64,000 bases of DNA, taken from assembly GCA_019638775.1 (NCBI GenBank), contig JAHBTD010000002.1, forward strand, positions 434,001 to 498,000. Reading direction: 5' to 3'. Both the position numbers and the translations under genes were made by a program. Position 1 is the stretch's first letter. Each line of letters begins with the position of its first letter. The notes beneath the pieces were generated by a model. That model was not told the DNA's origin. It did no database searches and worked only from the letters and a program-made list of their open reading frames with translations. Positions 1 through 9,545 of this stretch are shown piece by piece. This stretch comes from Fimbriimonadaceae bacterium (GTDB lineage: Bacteria > Armatimonadota > Fimbriimonadia > Fimbriimonadales > Fimbriimonadaceae).

Positions 1-338
1 AGCTCAAGGATGACGCCCATTGAGCGATCCACATGCGCTTGGTTCGCCGAACGCATGAACTTCCACGCCCACCCAATCAGCTCGGGGTTCAGGCTCGGCT
101 TGATGCGAAAAGGGCCTTTGGGATTGAGCATCATCTTGAGCCCGAGGCGCACCATTCCCGGCGCGGCAAGCGGAGTGAAGTGGCTGGGCACGATCATGCC
201 ACCATTGCCGTAGCTACAGTTCTCCGTTCCCGGTGGATTCTGGTCAAGGACTATGACCTCAAAGCCCTCTTTCGCCAAAAAGTAAGCTGACGATAAGCCA
301 ACCACCCCCGCCCCAATCACCACCACGCGGTCCGCCAT
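1..338 (-). CDS. FAD-dependent D-amino-acid (D-hydroxyproline) dehydrogenase, N-terminal part
   Basis: The complementary strand reads from an ATG at 338 to the window edge, giving about 112 residues; the C-terminal part lies outside. The start has a Rossmann dinucleotide fold, VIGAGVVGLSSAYFLAKEGF, followed by an acidic residue in VLDQ, as in FAD enzymes of the DAO/DadA family. CSYGNGGMIVPSHFTPLAAP resembles the flavin-contact segment of DadA-like dehydrogenases. The ATG overlaps the stop codon of the upstream epimerase gene by one base (TGATG), so the two are translationally coupled. In known hydroxyproline pathways this enzyme oxidises cis-4-hydroxy-D-proline to pyrroline-4-hydroxy-2-carboxylate. 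Family assignment is firm; the substrate is inferred from the neighbour. Confidence 0.85.
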   Translation of the reverse strand, partial: MADRVVVIGAGVVGLSSAYFLAKEGFEVIVLDQNPPGTENCSYGNGGMIVPSHFTPLAAPGMVRLGLKMMLNPKGPFRIKPSLNPELIGWAWKFMRSANQAHVDRSMGVILE

Positions 339-1279
339 CAGCGGAATCCCCAGTGGTAGGGATCGTCAGGATTCAGGATCAATGTTGCCTCGCCCGTGAT
401 AAAGGCGCGGCCCCGAATAGTGGGGATTACCATGCCACCATCGCCCGAGTAGCTGCCCTCAAAAATGCTCCCTATGATGCTCTCTTGTCGCCAAATCTCG
501 CCCGGTTGCAGCTTGCCATCGGCGGCGAGGCAAGCCATCTTAGCGCTCGTTCCCGTACCGCACGGTGAACGGTCGTAGGCTTTGCCAGGGCACAAGACGA
601 AGTTCTTGGAATCGGCGACTTTTGAAGGTCCGAAGAGCTCGATGTGGTCGATCCGCGCCCGATCTTTGCCGTAGATGCCGTGTCTATCAAGCGCACGGAG
701 CACCTGCCACGACCATTCTGTCAGGCGCTCAACGTTGCCCAAACACAAATCTTGCCCATGATCGGAAACCAAAAAGAACCAGTTGCCGCCGTAGGCAATA
801 TCCCCCACGACCTTCCCAATCTCCGGCACGTTCACAGTCACATCTTTCTTAAAGCGGTAGGCGGGCACGTTTTGGACGGACACATGCCCATCCTTCTCAA
901 GGGTCGCCTCTACGATCCCGACCGGAGTCTCAATCGTGTGTATCCCTTCGTGAATCCAGTCCAAATGGCGTAGCGTTTCGATCAGTCCGATCGTCCCGTG
1001 CCCGCACATCCCCAGATATCCCGCGTTGTTGAAGAATATCACCGCAGCCGTGTGGTTCGAGTTCTCCGGCTCCAAGAGCAGCGCCCCCACAAGCACATCC
1101 GAACCTCGAGGCTCCTCGATGACGGCAGCCCGGTAACGATCATAGTCGAACCGTAGGGTCTCTACCTTGGCCTTAAGCGGCAAATCTCCAAGGTCGGGGA
1201 AGCCGCCAATGACCACCCGCGTAGGTTCTCCGCCGGTATGAGAGTCGATAACCTGGATGCGGTGGGGCGATTCGGGCAT
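338..1279 (-). CDS. 4-hydroxyproline 2-epimerase (proline racemase family)
   Basis: Interconverts trans-4-hydroxy-L-proline and cis-4-hydroxy-D-proline, the first step of hydroxyproline breakdown. The family start [17 protein letters not shown] is clear. Both catalytic cysteines are visible: one in MCGHGTIG and one in [14 protein letters not shown]. Retention of the second Cys argues against the 3-hydroxyproline dehydratase branch, which carries Thr there. The frame stays open up to a TTG at 1363, but the family begins about eight residues after the ATG at 1279, so 1279 is preferred; no strong Shine-Dalgarno is seen at either. It is followed, with a one-base overlap, by an FAD dehydrogenase that would take its product. 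Proline racemase is the alternative substrate choice. Confidence 0.88.
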   Translation of the reverse strand: MPESPHRIQVIDSHTGGEPTRVVIGGFPDLGDLPLKAKVETLRFDYDRYRAAVIEEPRGSDVLVGALLLEPENSNHTAAVIFFNNAGYLGMCGHGTIGLIETLRHLDWIHEGIHTIETPVGIVEATLEKDGHVSVQNVPAYRFKKDVTVNVPEIGKVVGDIAYGGNWFFLVSDHGQDLCLGNVERLTEWSWQVLRALDRHGIYGKDRARIDHIELFGPSKVADSKNFVLCPGKAYDRSPCGTGTSAKMACLAADGKLQPGEIWRQESIIGSIFEGSYSGDGGMVIPTIRGRAFITGEATLILNPDDPYHWGFR

Positions 1280-1457
1280 GGCTGGTTCGGAAGATACCCC
1301 GCTCAAGCGGTTCACGCTTGCTGCTGGCTCTTTCCAACTGTCGGAAGGCAAACAAACCTCCAAAACGGTTCCATTATCCGTCCAATATCTGCGAACATAA
1401 GGGAAAAGCAGAGGCGCTCAACGACGAGGGATCTCCGCCTGCCCGAGGACGCCTTTC

Positions 1458-4400
1458 ATGTTGAGAAAGATTACGACCAGGAGCATCGCTGCTAAAGTCT
1501 TGCCTGCATTGGCTTCGCTAGGGGCTGTCTGTTTTGCCCTGCTCCCTGCCGATGCCCAAAAGCAGCCCGAACCGAAAAAGCTCCGCACCAAGATCGACTA
1601 CAACCGCGACATCCGCCCGATCCTTTCCGACAAGTGCTTCACATGCCACGGCAGCGACCCCGGTTCGCTCATGGCTGGGTTGCGACTGGACACGCGCGAG
1701 AGCGCTACCGCACTTCGCGGAAACGGCCAGCATGCCATCGTCCCCGGCAAGCCCGATAAGAGTCTTATCCTCACTCGGATCAATGCCGATGCCCCCTTCC
1801 AAATGCCTCCGCCCAGTAGCAAGAAAACACTTTCTGCCGAGGAGAAAGCGTTGCTCAAGCAATGGATTGCCGAGGGCGCAGAATACAAACAACATTGGGC
1901 GTTTGTGGCCCCCGTTAAGCCGCCCCTGCCAACCGTAAAAGACAAAGCATGGCCCAAAAAGCCGCTCGACTACTTCATCCTCGCCGAACTGGAGAGAAAG
2001 GGCCTCAAGCCTTCTCCTCAAACCGAGCGAACTACGATGATCCGGCGCGTCACGCTCGATCTCACTGGCTTACCCCCAACGCCTGAAGAAGTCGACGCAT
2101 TCCTTGCCGACAGCTCTCCGCAAGCTTACGAAAAGGTCGTGGATCGCCTCCTCGCCTCTCCGCGCTACGGTGAACGGATGGCGATGGACTGGATGGATGG
2201 CGCGCGATATGCCGACAGCAACGGCTATCAAGCCGACTACGAGCGCTATCAATATCGTTGGCGCGATTGGGTGATCAACGCCTTCAACAACAACATGCCG
2301 TACGACCAGTTCACGCTGGAGCAGCTCGCCGGTGACATGCTCCCGAACCCCACCGAAGACCAAGTCATCGCCACCGGATTCAACCGCAACCACCGAATCA
2401 ACACAGAAGGTGGAGTTATTGCCGAGGAATGGCGAGTCGAGACCGTCATCGACCGCCTAGAAACCACCTCAGCCGTGTGGCTTGCCCTTACAACCGGGTG
2501 CGCGCGCTGCCACGATCACAAATACGACCCCATCAGTCAAAAAGAGTTCTACAGCATGTACTCCTACTTCAACAACGTGCCCGAATCGGGCACGGGAGAA
2601 GAGCGTGCCGTCAATCATCCCCCCTTCATCGAAGCTCCCTATCCTGAGCAACTTGCAAGGATGCGCGAACTCAAGCAGAAGACAGAAACGCTCGAAAAGC
2701 AGATGGAGGCCCGGGTCACCGCCAGTATCGAGCCCGCCCAAGACTGGACATTCCCTGGCAACAAGCCTCTGCCGAGCCTCAACGACGGCCTTGTTGGACG
2801 TTACGAACTGAGACCGAAACTCCAAGCTACCGGCTCCGCTCCCCAACCCAAGGCAAGCGGCGAAGTGGTCTACGAGCCAGGCCGAGTGTCAGGTTCGGTG
2901 ACCGTGGGCGACAAAGGCTACGTCGATCTTGGCAATGCCGGCGACTTTGACCGCACCGATAAGTTCAGCTACGGAGCCTGGGTCTATCCCATCGAAGCCA
3001 ATGGCGCCATCGTTTCTCGTATGGATGAGGGCAACAACTACCGGGGCTGGGACCTCTTTATGGTTGACCGCAGGCCCGCTCCTCATTTCATCAGCAGTTG
3101 GTCGGAGGATGCCGTCAAAGTCATCAGCAAAGAGCAAATCCCTCTCAATGCCTGGTCCCATGTCTTCATCACCTACGACGGCACCGGCAAAAAAGAAGGG
3201 ATCAAGATTTATATCAACGGCAAAGAGGTGGGGCACGACGCCGAGCGCGACAGCTTGAAGGGCTCAATCCGGACCACTGTCAGCACCAAGATCGGGCGGC
3301 GAACCCCAGGCACCTTCATTAAGACCAAGGTTGACGATCTTGCCATCTACAGCCGAGCGTTAACCGCGAGCGAAGTCGCGTCGCTGGCAAGCTCCCACCC
3401 CGCAACCGCTCTTCTGGCCATCCCTAAAGACCAGCGCACAGCCGACCAAAAGCGCACGATCGCACGTTTGTGGCTGCAGGACAAAGACCCCGAGTTTGCT
3501 GCCCTTGCCAAGAGTTACGACGATGCCATCGCGGAAAAAGTAAAGCTCCAATCGCAGATTCCCAGCGTGATGGTCATGAAGGAGATGCCCAAGCCGCGCC
3601 AAGCTCACATCCTCATTCGTGGACAGTACGACAAGCTGGGCGAACCCGTAAGCGCAGGCATTCCAAAAGTCTTCGGCAGTCTGCCCGCCGGAACCCCAAA
3701 CAACCGCCTGGGGCTAGCGAAGTGGATCGTGTCCCCCAAGAATCCGCTTACATCGCGGGTTGCAGTAAACCGCCTCTGGGAGCGGTTGTTTGGTACTGGG
3801 ATTGTGGAGACCAGCGAAGACTTCGGCACCCGCGCCGAGTTCCCAAGCCACCCAGAACTCCTCGACTATCTAGCTACCGACTTTGTCGCCAAAGGGTGGG
3901 ATTTGAAGGCGATGATCAAGGAGATCGTGATGAGTGCGACCTACCGACAGTCATCGAATGTGACCCCCGCTCTCCTCAACATTGACCCCGAGAACCGGCT
4001 GCTTGCGAGAGGTCCAAGATTCAGGCTCCAAGCCGAAATTCTGCGCGATAGCGCCCTTGCGGTCAGTGGCTTGCTCAAGGAGAAGATCGGAGGAAAGTCG
4101 GTTTATCCCTATCAGCCCGATGGCCTTTGGAATGAGACCTCGGCTTACGGAAACCTTCTGAACTACAAACACGCTACCGACGGCAGCGAATATCGTCGCA
4201 GCCTCTACACCATCTGGAAGCGCACCGCTGCGCCGCCCAATATGACCCTCTTTGACGTGCCCACGCGTGAGATTTGCCGGGTGCGCCGTGCCATCACCAA
4301 CACCCCCCTCCAGGCCCTCGCTCTGATGAATGAGCCGACTTACCTGGAAGCGGCAAAGATGCTTGCGCAGCGAGCGATTAAGCAGGGTGGATCGACCCCA

Positions 4401-4649
4401 GAGAGTCGCATCCGATTCGTCTATAAAGTCGTCTTATGCCGCGCGCCAAAGCCGAATGAAATGAGGATTCTAATGGCTGGACTGGAGAAGCGACTTGCGA
4501 AGTATCGCGAAGATCAAGACGCGGCTAAGAAGCTGATGATGGTCGGCGAGAGCAAAGTTGACCCGGCCTTGGACACGGCTGAGCTCGCCGCCTACATGGT
4601 CTTGACGAGCACGATTTTGAACCTGGACGAGACCCTCACGAAGGAGTAG
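1458..4649 (+). CDS. DUF1549/DUF1553 protein with cytochrome-c-like domain and LamG insertion
   Basis: A 1063-residue exported protein of the type expanded in Planctomycetes. Order of parts: signal peptide (residues 1-33), planctomycete-type cytochrome c domain with heme motif CFTCHG (C60, C63, H64), DUF1549 (about 160-380, ending CARCHDHKYDPI), a LamG/concanavalin-like sandwich (about 470-630), then DUF1553 (about 740-1040, with NRLWERLFGTGIVETSEDFG). A GAGG lies 7 bases before the ATG. The gene is followed after 105 bases by a DUF1501 protein, the usual partner. Such pairs are suspected to act on complex polysaccharides in the periplasm, but the reaction is not established. A second CxxCH, in CARCHDHK, could bind another heme. 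Confidence 0.92.
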   Translation: MLRKITTRSIAAKVLPALASLGAVCFALLPADAQKQPEPKKLRTKIDYNRDIRPILSDKCFTCHGSDPGSLMAGLRLDTRESATALRGNGQHAIVPGKPDKSLILTRINADAPFQMPPPSSKKTLSAEEKALLKQWIAEGAEYKQHWAFVAPVKPPLPTVKDKAWPKKPLDYFILAELERKGLKPSPQTERTTMIRRVTLDLTGLPPTPEEVDAFLADSSPQAYEKVVDRLLASPRYGERMAMDWMDGARYADSNGYQADYERYQYRWRDWVINAFNNNMPYDQFTLEQLAGDMLPNPTEDQVIATGFNRNHRINTEGGVIAEEWRVETVIDRLETTSAVWLALTTGCARCHDHKYDPISQKEFYSMYSYFNNVPESGTGEERAVNHPPFIEAPYPEQLARMRELKQKTETLEKQMEARVTASIEPAQDWTFPGNKPLPSLNDGLVGRYELRPKLQATGSAPQPKASGEVVYEPGRVSGSVTVGDKGYVDLGNAGDFDRTDKFSYGAWVYPIEANGAIVSRMDEGNNYRGWDLFMVDRRPAPHFISSWSEDAVKVISKEQIPLNAWSHVFITYDGTGKKEGIKIYINGKEVGHDAERDSLKGSIRTTVSTKIGRRTPGTFIKTKVDDLAIYSRALTASEVASLASSHPATALLAIPKDQRTADQKRTIARLWLQDKDPEFAALAKSYDDAIAEKVKLQSQIPSVMVMKEMPKPRQAHILIRGQYDKLGEPVSAGIPKVFGSLPAGTPNNRLGLAKWIVSPKNPLTSRVAVNRLWERLFGTGIVETSEDFGTRAEFPSHPELLDYLATDFVAKGWDLKAMIKEIVMSATYRQSSNVTPALLNIDPENRLLARGPRFRLQAEILRDSALAVSGLLKEKIGGKSVYPYQPDGLWNETSAYGNLLNYKHATDGSEYRRSLYTIWKRTAAPPNMTLFDVPTREICRVRRAITNTPLQALALMNEPTYLEAAKMLAQRAIKQGGSTPESRIRFVYKVVLCRAPKPNEMRILMAGLEKRLAKYREDQDAAKKLMMVGESKVDPALDTAELAAYMVLTSTILNLDETLTKE

Positions 4650-4754
4650 AACGATGGTGCAGCACACGACGACCAACCACCGAATCTCCTCCTCACGTGG
4701 AGAGAATCCGTCTGAATTAGCCTTGACCCTGACTCATCGAGGAGCCCGATAGAT

Positions 4755-6266
4755 ATGGACCCGATCAAGATCCTCACCATGCAAGACGCCGTAAACCGGC
4801 GGACCTTTCTCAAGCGCTCGGCTGGGCTCGGGCTCGGTGCGCTTTTCACACTCCTTGTGAAGGATGGTTTCGCCGCAGTCGGCCCAAAAACAAACGGATC
4901 GTTCCCCTTCGACCTGAACGGCTTCGGCCCCGACGGCAAGCGCTTTGGCGGGCTGCCCAGCGTCCCTAACTTCAAGCCCAAAGCCAACCGCGTCATCTAC
5001 CTCTTCCAGAGCGGTGCGCCCTCGCAGATGGACCTCTTCGACTACAAGCCCGTCCTGAACGAGAAGCGCGGGGAAGACCTGCCCGACAGCATCCGCCAAG
5101 GCCAGCGCCTCACCGGCATGACCAGCGGGCAAAAGACATTCCCGGTCGCTCCCAGCATCTTTAAGTTCGTGAAGAAGGGCCAAGCGGGAATCTATATGAG
5201 CGAGCTTGTGCCGCACATGGGCGAGATCGTCGACGAGCTGTGCTTCATCTACTCGATGCACACCGACGCCATCAACCACGACCCCGCTGTCACCTTTTTC
5301 CAGACTGGATTCCAAATCGCAGGACGCCCCAGCATCGGCTCTTGGCTGTCTTATGGATTGGGGACCGAGAACGCCGACCTGCCCGCTTATGTGGTCCTGA
5401 CCTCCATCGGCACAGGCCGCCCCGACGATCAGCCCCTGTATGACCGGCTTTGGGGTTCTGGGTTCTTGCCCACCGCGCACCAGGGCGTAAAATTCCGCAA
5501 TACCGGCGATCCGGTGCTGTTTATGAACGATCCCGACGGGATCGACCAGAGCACCCGGCGGGACATGCTCGACGATCTGATGGGCCTGAACAAGATCAAG
5601 CAGGCTGTGAGCGGCGACCCGGAGATCGACACGCGCATCTCTCAATATGAGCTTGCATTCCGCATGCAGACTTCGGTGCCCGACCTTTTGGATATCTCTA
5701 AAGAACCGGCGACCATCTTGGAGATGTATGGCCCGGATGTGAAGAAGCCCGGAACCTACGCCTACAACTGCCTTCTTGCGCGGCGCATGGCCGAGCGGGG
5801 AGTCCGGTTTGTGCAGCTCTTCCACCGAGGATGGGACCACCACGACACGCTGCCCAAGGCGATTAAGGGTCAGGTAGGAGATACCGATCAGGCGTCGGCG
5901 GCGCTGGTGAAGGACTTAAAGCAGCGGGGGATGCTGGACGATACGCTGGTGATTTGGGGCGGAGAGTTTGGGCGTACGGTCTATAGTCAGGGCGAACTGA
6001 CGCAGATGAACTATGGGCGCGACCATCACCCGCGCTGCTTCACCATCTGGATGGCCGGTGCAGGCGTGAAGAAGGGAATGGCTTATGGAAAGACCGACGA
6101 CTATAGCTATAACATCGTCGAGAATCCGGTAAGTGTGCACGACCTGCATGCCACGATCTTGCACCTGCTCGGGATCGACCACACTCGGCTGACGTACCGA
6201 TATCAGGGTCGGGATTTTAGGCTGACCGACGTCTTCGGAGAGTTGGTTGAGGACGTGTTGGTGTAG
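4755..6266 (+). CDS. DUF1501 protein, Tat-exported
   Basis: 503 residues of the DUF1501 family, which has an alkaline-phosphatase/sulfatase-like fold. The N-terminus carries a twin-arginine signal, [17 protein letters not shown], so it is exported folded, probably with bound metal. Family hallmarks are [20 protein letters not shown] near residue 80, [19 protein letters not shown] near residue 355 and [10 protein letters not shown] near residue 400, with clustered His and Asp that could bind metal. A GAGGAG lies about 10 bases before the ATG. It is probably co-transcribed with the DUF1549/DUF1553 gene upstream and converges on the helicase gene only 9 bases downstream. Enzymatic activity is unproven for this family. 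Confidence 0.93.
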   Translation: MDPIKILTMQDAVNRRTFLKRSAGLGLGALFTLLVKDGFAAVGPKTNGSFPFDLNGFGPDGKRFGGLPSVPNFKPKANRVIYLFQSGAPSQMDLFDYKPVLNEKRGEDLPDSIRQGQRLTGMTSGQKTFPVAPSIFKFVKKGQAGIYMSELVPHMGEIVDELCFIYSMHTDAINHDPAVTFFQTGFQIAGRPSIGSWLSYGLGTENADLPAYVVLTSIGTGRPDDQPLYDRLWGSGFLPTAHQGVKFRNTGDPVLFMNDPDGIDQSTRRDMLDDLMGLNKIKQAVSGDPEIDTRISQYELAFRMQTSVPDLLDISKEPATILEMYGPDVKKPGTYAYNCLLARRMAERGVRFVQLFHRGWDHHDTLPKAIKGQVGDTDQASAALVKDLKQRGMLDDTLVIWGGEFGRTVYSQGELTQMNYGRDHHPRCFTIWMAGAGVKKGMAYGKTDDYSYNIVENPVSVHDLHATILHLLGIDHTRLTYRYQGRDFRLTDVFGELVEDVLV

Positions 6267-6275
6267 CCGAAAACA

Positions 6276-8333
6276 TCACTGAGGCATATTGTTAATGTCG
6301 CGTAATATCGCAGCAATTTCGATCTGAGTTAATGGAACATTAGTTCTATCAATTGTGCCTCCGCCAGTGTGATTAAGGAATATAGATGGTATTTGATTTT
6401 GCAAGTTGCCAAATACAGCCCGATATCGTGCATAAGACATCACGCAACATGCTCTTGCTCTGGTTATCGATACATATAGTAATCTTGCTGCTTCGCTCAT
6501 CAGATATGGGTACGGCTTCTGATAGTCGTTAGGTAAAACGCCATCCTCTAGCCCGGGGATAAATACAGCGTTTGCAGTCAATCCCTTTGCCCCGTGCATT
6601 GACATAATTCGAATAGCTGGGACTACCTTTTCTGCGATCGGTTGATCTTCACCGATTCGCCGATAGCTTTCCGATACTAAAGTTGATTGCTGTTCAATAG
6701 TATCAGTCATCGTGTAATTTTTCGTTTCCTCTAAGGTAAAATGACTTGGCAATGTATTACAAAACTGCATCCAATCACTTATATAAGCTGTGCCAAGAAT
6801 ATCTTGAAGAACCTTAGCAATTTCATCTCGTCTCATGTCAAGGGTATCAGACTTGGACCATGCTAAAATGGTCGATAATACTTTCCTCAAGCGCGATATT
6901 GCACCATCTAGTCTGCTATTACCAGTTTTAGTTATCTGAGATGTGTAGAATATAGACTGGTAGTTAGTGTTAGGGGTCTGCAAAATAAAATCCCGTAGCC
7001 GTTCACAAGATGAGATGCCAACACCGGAGAGACTGCCAAACAACATTCTGGTAGCAACATAATCGTCAGACACCCCTGTAGGCTTTAAGGATGTAGAGAT
7101 ACGTAGTAGGCACTGGACAACAATGCCAGCAATTGAGTCAGCAAAGGTTTCATCTCCCGAATACTCAAACGGAATATCGCGTTCTAGTAACGCGTCCTGT
7201 ATAGGAGACCATAACAGCTTCGAGTTAGACAGAAGTATCAATATTGTGTTTGCTGCTACGCCACACGCTAGTAACTGTTCACAACTTTGGGCAATAAACG
7301 TAGCTTCATCTCTGTGTGTCCTGAAAACCGCTCTGACAACGGTTCCATTTACTGTTGGACTTGCTGTGGAGTGAGCTGAGACAAGAGTCTTAGGAATGCG
7401 ATTGGGTATTGGTGATGAAACTACTAGCGACACACCAGCGGCAAGAATGTCCGTTGAGCATCGTACACATGTATTAAGGGCGTGCTGGCTACATTGAGGA
7501 TACTTCGCCACGAAGTTTTGTATCCCAAGTGGAGAAGCATGTCGAAAACTGTATATGCTCTGATCATCATCTCCGGCTACCATGACGTTAACTCCGGAAG
7601 TAGCCAAGATGTCAATAAACTCGATATCGGCAGGATTTAGATCTTGATATTCGTCAACTATCATATACTTGATGTTTAGAATTTGGACAATATCCAGTGC
7701 TCCTGCGTTAATCTGATCAACGCACTCACGAACAATTTCTCCAGGAAGCACACAAGCGTAAACTTGAGCGGATTGATTGTGGAATATTTGAAATTTTTGT
7801 TGCTCGTCAGTAGTGATCGCGATTCCGTTTCGCGGTAACACATACGTTGGAGCACTCTGTTGCCCTGTGCTCCAAAATGCTTCAAAAAAACGTCGAATAT
7901 CTGTTCGCCTCCGAGTACTTGGTATTCCGGCACACTGGCCGAATTCGGGATCGTAAAAGTTCTTTAACTCCAAATCCATTAGTACGATTGGATCAACAGG
8001 AAATCTGCTGAGAAGGCCAGCTGAGCGAAGTGCAGTCAGACAGAGTGAATGTAGAGTTGATATGGAAACTTGTTCAACCTGGGGATATCCCTTTTTTTCA
8101 CAGGATTTGCGAACACGTGTTTGCAGATCACGTGCGGATGCTCGTGTAAATGAGACAACTGCAATGGTGGAAGGTGTTACCCCTGATGCAAGTAAGTGTT
8201 CGACGCGTTTCTCAATCGCTTGAGATTTTCCTGAGCCTGGACCTGCAACGACACGTATATGTGTAGCCGCATCATGTGCGATAGCATCTTGAGTTGTATT
8301 GATGACCGCCCATTGCTGTTGGGTTATTGGCAC
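6276..8333 (-). CDS. UvrD/Rep-family (SF1A) DNA helicase, AT-rich
   Basis: 685-residue superfamily 1 helicase. Visible motifs: Walker A GPGSGKS (31-37), Walker B MIVDEYQDLNP (near 230), motif III-like VAGDDDQSIYSFRHA, MSMHGAKGL followed by VFIPGLEDGVLPN, and the terminal LLYVSITRARACCV. This is the complete motif set, so it should be an active 3'-5' translocase. The start is a GTG at 8333 with a G-rich run about 8 bases before it. Base composition differs sharply from the neighbours: 22 of 60 bases are G/C at 6301-6360, against 38 of 60 at 5041-5100, which suggests acquisition from elsewhere. There is no nuclease domain and no OLD-type partner. Repair helicase and solitary defence or mobile-element helicase are both possible. 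Confidence 0.93.
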   Translation of the reverse strand: MPITQQQWAVINTTQDAIAHDAATHIRVVAGPGSGKSQAIEKRVEHLLASGVTPSTIAVVSFTRASARDLQTRVRKSCEKKGYPQVEQVSISTLHSLCLTALRSAGLLSRFPVDPIVLMDLELKNFYDPEFGQCAGIPSTRRRTDIRRFFEAFWSTGQQSAPTYVLPRNGIAITTDEQQKFQIFHNQSAQVYACVLPGEIVRECVDQINAGALDIVQILNIKYMIVDEYQDLNPADIEFIDILATSGVNVMVAGDDDQSIYSFRHASPLGIQNFVAKYPQCSQHALNTCVRCSTDILAAGVSLVVSSPIPNRIPKTLVSAHSTASPTVNGTVVRAVFRTHRDEATFIAQSCEQLLACGVAANTILILLSNSKLLWSPIQDALLERDIPFEYSGDETFADSIAGIVVQCLLRISTSLKPTGVSDDYVATRMLFGSLSGVGISSCERLRDFILQTPNTNYQSIFYTSQITKTGNSRLDGAISRLRKVLSTILAWSKSDTLDMRRDEIAKVLQDILGTAYISDWMQFCNTLPSHFTLEETKNYTMTDTIEQQSTLVSESYRRIGEDQPIAEKVVPAIRIMSMHGAKGLTANAVFIPGLEDGVLPNDYQKPYPYLMSEAARLLYVSITRARACCVMSYARYRAVFGNLQNQIPSIFLNHTGGGTIDRTNVPLTQIEIAAILRDINNMPQ

Positions 8334-8570
8334 TTTGATGACCCCCCGATGTTAGCAAGTATGCCACATGACGAAATAAGCATACCTTAGGGAGTTGATT
8401 TGAGGGCACAAGACACACATACGTCAATTATGGGTTCTGGCGACATGTAGTCTTGAGGCTTAAACTAGGGACCATTTGATCAGCACTTAGGCTTTTCGGC
8501 AAAAAATGGGCTTTAAGTCTTTGAGTACTAAAGCATCAGAACGCGGGGAGTGAGCTGCTGGGAGCTTCCC

Positions 8571-9545
8571 TCAATCCTCTCTCATCTGTCCCATTGCACG
8601 GAATTTTGCATAGCGGTCGGCTTTCAGCGCTTCGCCGTCCAACTCGTCCAGCACCTTCAGTGACCGAGCTATACCATCTTTCACCGTTGCTGCGGCTTCC
8701 ACGGGGTCGCGGTGTGCGCCGCCCTTGGGTTCGGGAAGGATCTCATCCACCAATTCAAATTCAAGTGCGCTTTGGGCGGTGAGCTTGAGCGCGGCGGCGG
8801 CTTGCGCGCCTTTTTCGGGCATGCGCCAAAGGATCGCGGCGCAACCTTCCGGCGGGATGACGCTATAGATCGCGTGCTCTTGCATCATGACCCGGTTGGC
8901 CGCGGCAATGCCGATGGCTCCGCCGGAACCGCCCTCGCCGATGACGACGGAAACGACCGGTACGGTGAGCTCGAACATCTTGAGCATGGAGGCGGCAATG
9001 GCCTCGCTGATGCCCCGCGACTCGCTTTCTACTCCGGGGTCGGCAGCGGGCGTGTCGATGAAGGTGATAACCGGCATGTGGAACCGGTCGGCCATCTCAA
9101 ACAGGCGGATCGCCTTTCGGTAGCCTTCCGGCTTCGCCATGGCGAAGTTGCGATACTGCCGATCTTGGATGTTGCGACCCTTTTGGTGCCCGACGATCAT
9201 GACCGGGCGTCCATCGAAGGTCGCGGGTCCGCCCACGATGGCGTGATCGGCTCCGAATCGGCGGTCGCCGTCGAGTTCGGTGAAGTTCTGGAAGATGGCG
9301 GTGATGTAATCGAGGGTGTAGGGGCGTTTTTCGGCTCGCGCGACGAGGACCTTCTCCCAAGGCCCAAGTCGGCTGTACATCACGTTGAGATAGTTGTCTC
9401 GGCGCTGCTCGATCTCGGCGATGCGCTCTTCCATCGCGGCGCGCTCTTGCTGCGGCAGTTTGGGGAGCTGCTCTTTGAGCTTGGCTAAGTTATCGTCAAG
9501 CTCGATGAGCGGTCTTTCCCACTCTTTCCAGGATTTAGCGGCCAT
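8571..9545 (-). CDS. accA: Acetyl-CoA carboxylase carboxyltransferase subunit alpha
   Basis: 324 residues, typical AccA length. With AccD it transfers the carboxyl group from biotin to acetyl-CoA, making malonyl-CoA for fatty-acid synthesis in the cytosol. Recognisable segments are ISEAIAASMLKMFELTVPVV and VVIGEGGSGGAIGIAAANRV, the oxyanion-forming glycine region, and YSVIPPEGCAAILW. The N-terminus (LIELDDNLAKLKEQL) is the usual helical AccA start. Its ATG lies inside the end of accD (11-base overlap), so the order accD-accA is translationally coupled. The biotin carrier and carboxylase subunits are not in the window. Confidence 0.97.
   Translation of the reverse strand: MAAKSWKEWERPLIELDDNLAKLKEQLPKLPQQERAAMEERIAEIEQRRDNYLNVMYSRLGPWEKVLVARAEKRPYTLDYITAIFQNFTELDGDRRFGADHAIVGGPATFDGRPVMIVGHQKGRNIQDRQYRNFAMAKPEGYRKAIRLFEMADRFHMPVITFIDTPAADPGVESESRGISEAIAASMLKMFELTVPVVSVVIGEGGSGGAIGIAAANRVMMQEHAIYSVIPPEGCAAILWRMPEKGAQAAAALKLTAQSALEFELVDEILPEPKGGAHRDPVEAAATVKDGIARSLKVLDELDGEALKADRYAKFRAMGQMRED

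Noticed and set aside
4734-5843. Long open frame on the minus strand inside the DUF1501 gene
   Set aside because: The plus strand encodes a full DUF1501 protein with Tat signal and GGEFGRT motif; the antisense frame has no recognisable domain and reflects GC-biased codon use.
6276-8333. Helicase as GajB of a Gabija defence pair
   Set aside because: No OLD-type nuclease (GajA) gene lies beside it; the neighbours are a DUF1501 gene and accA.
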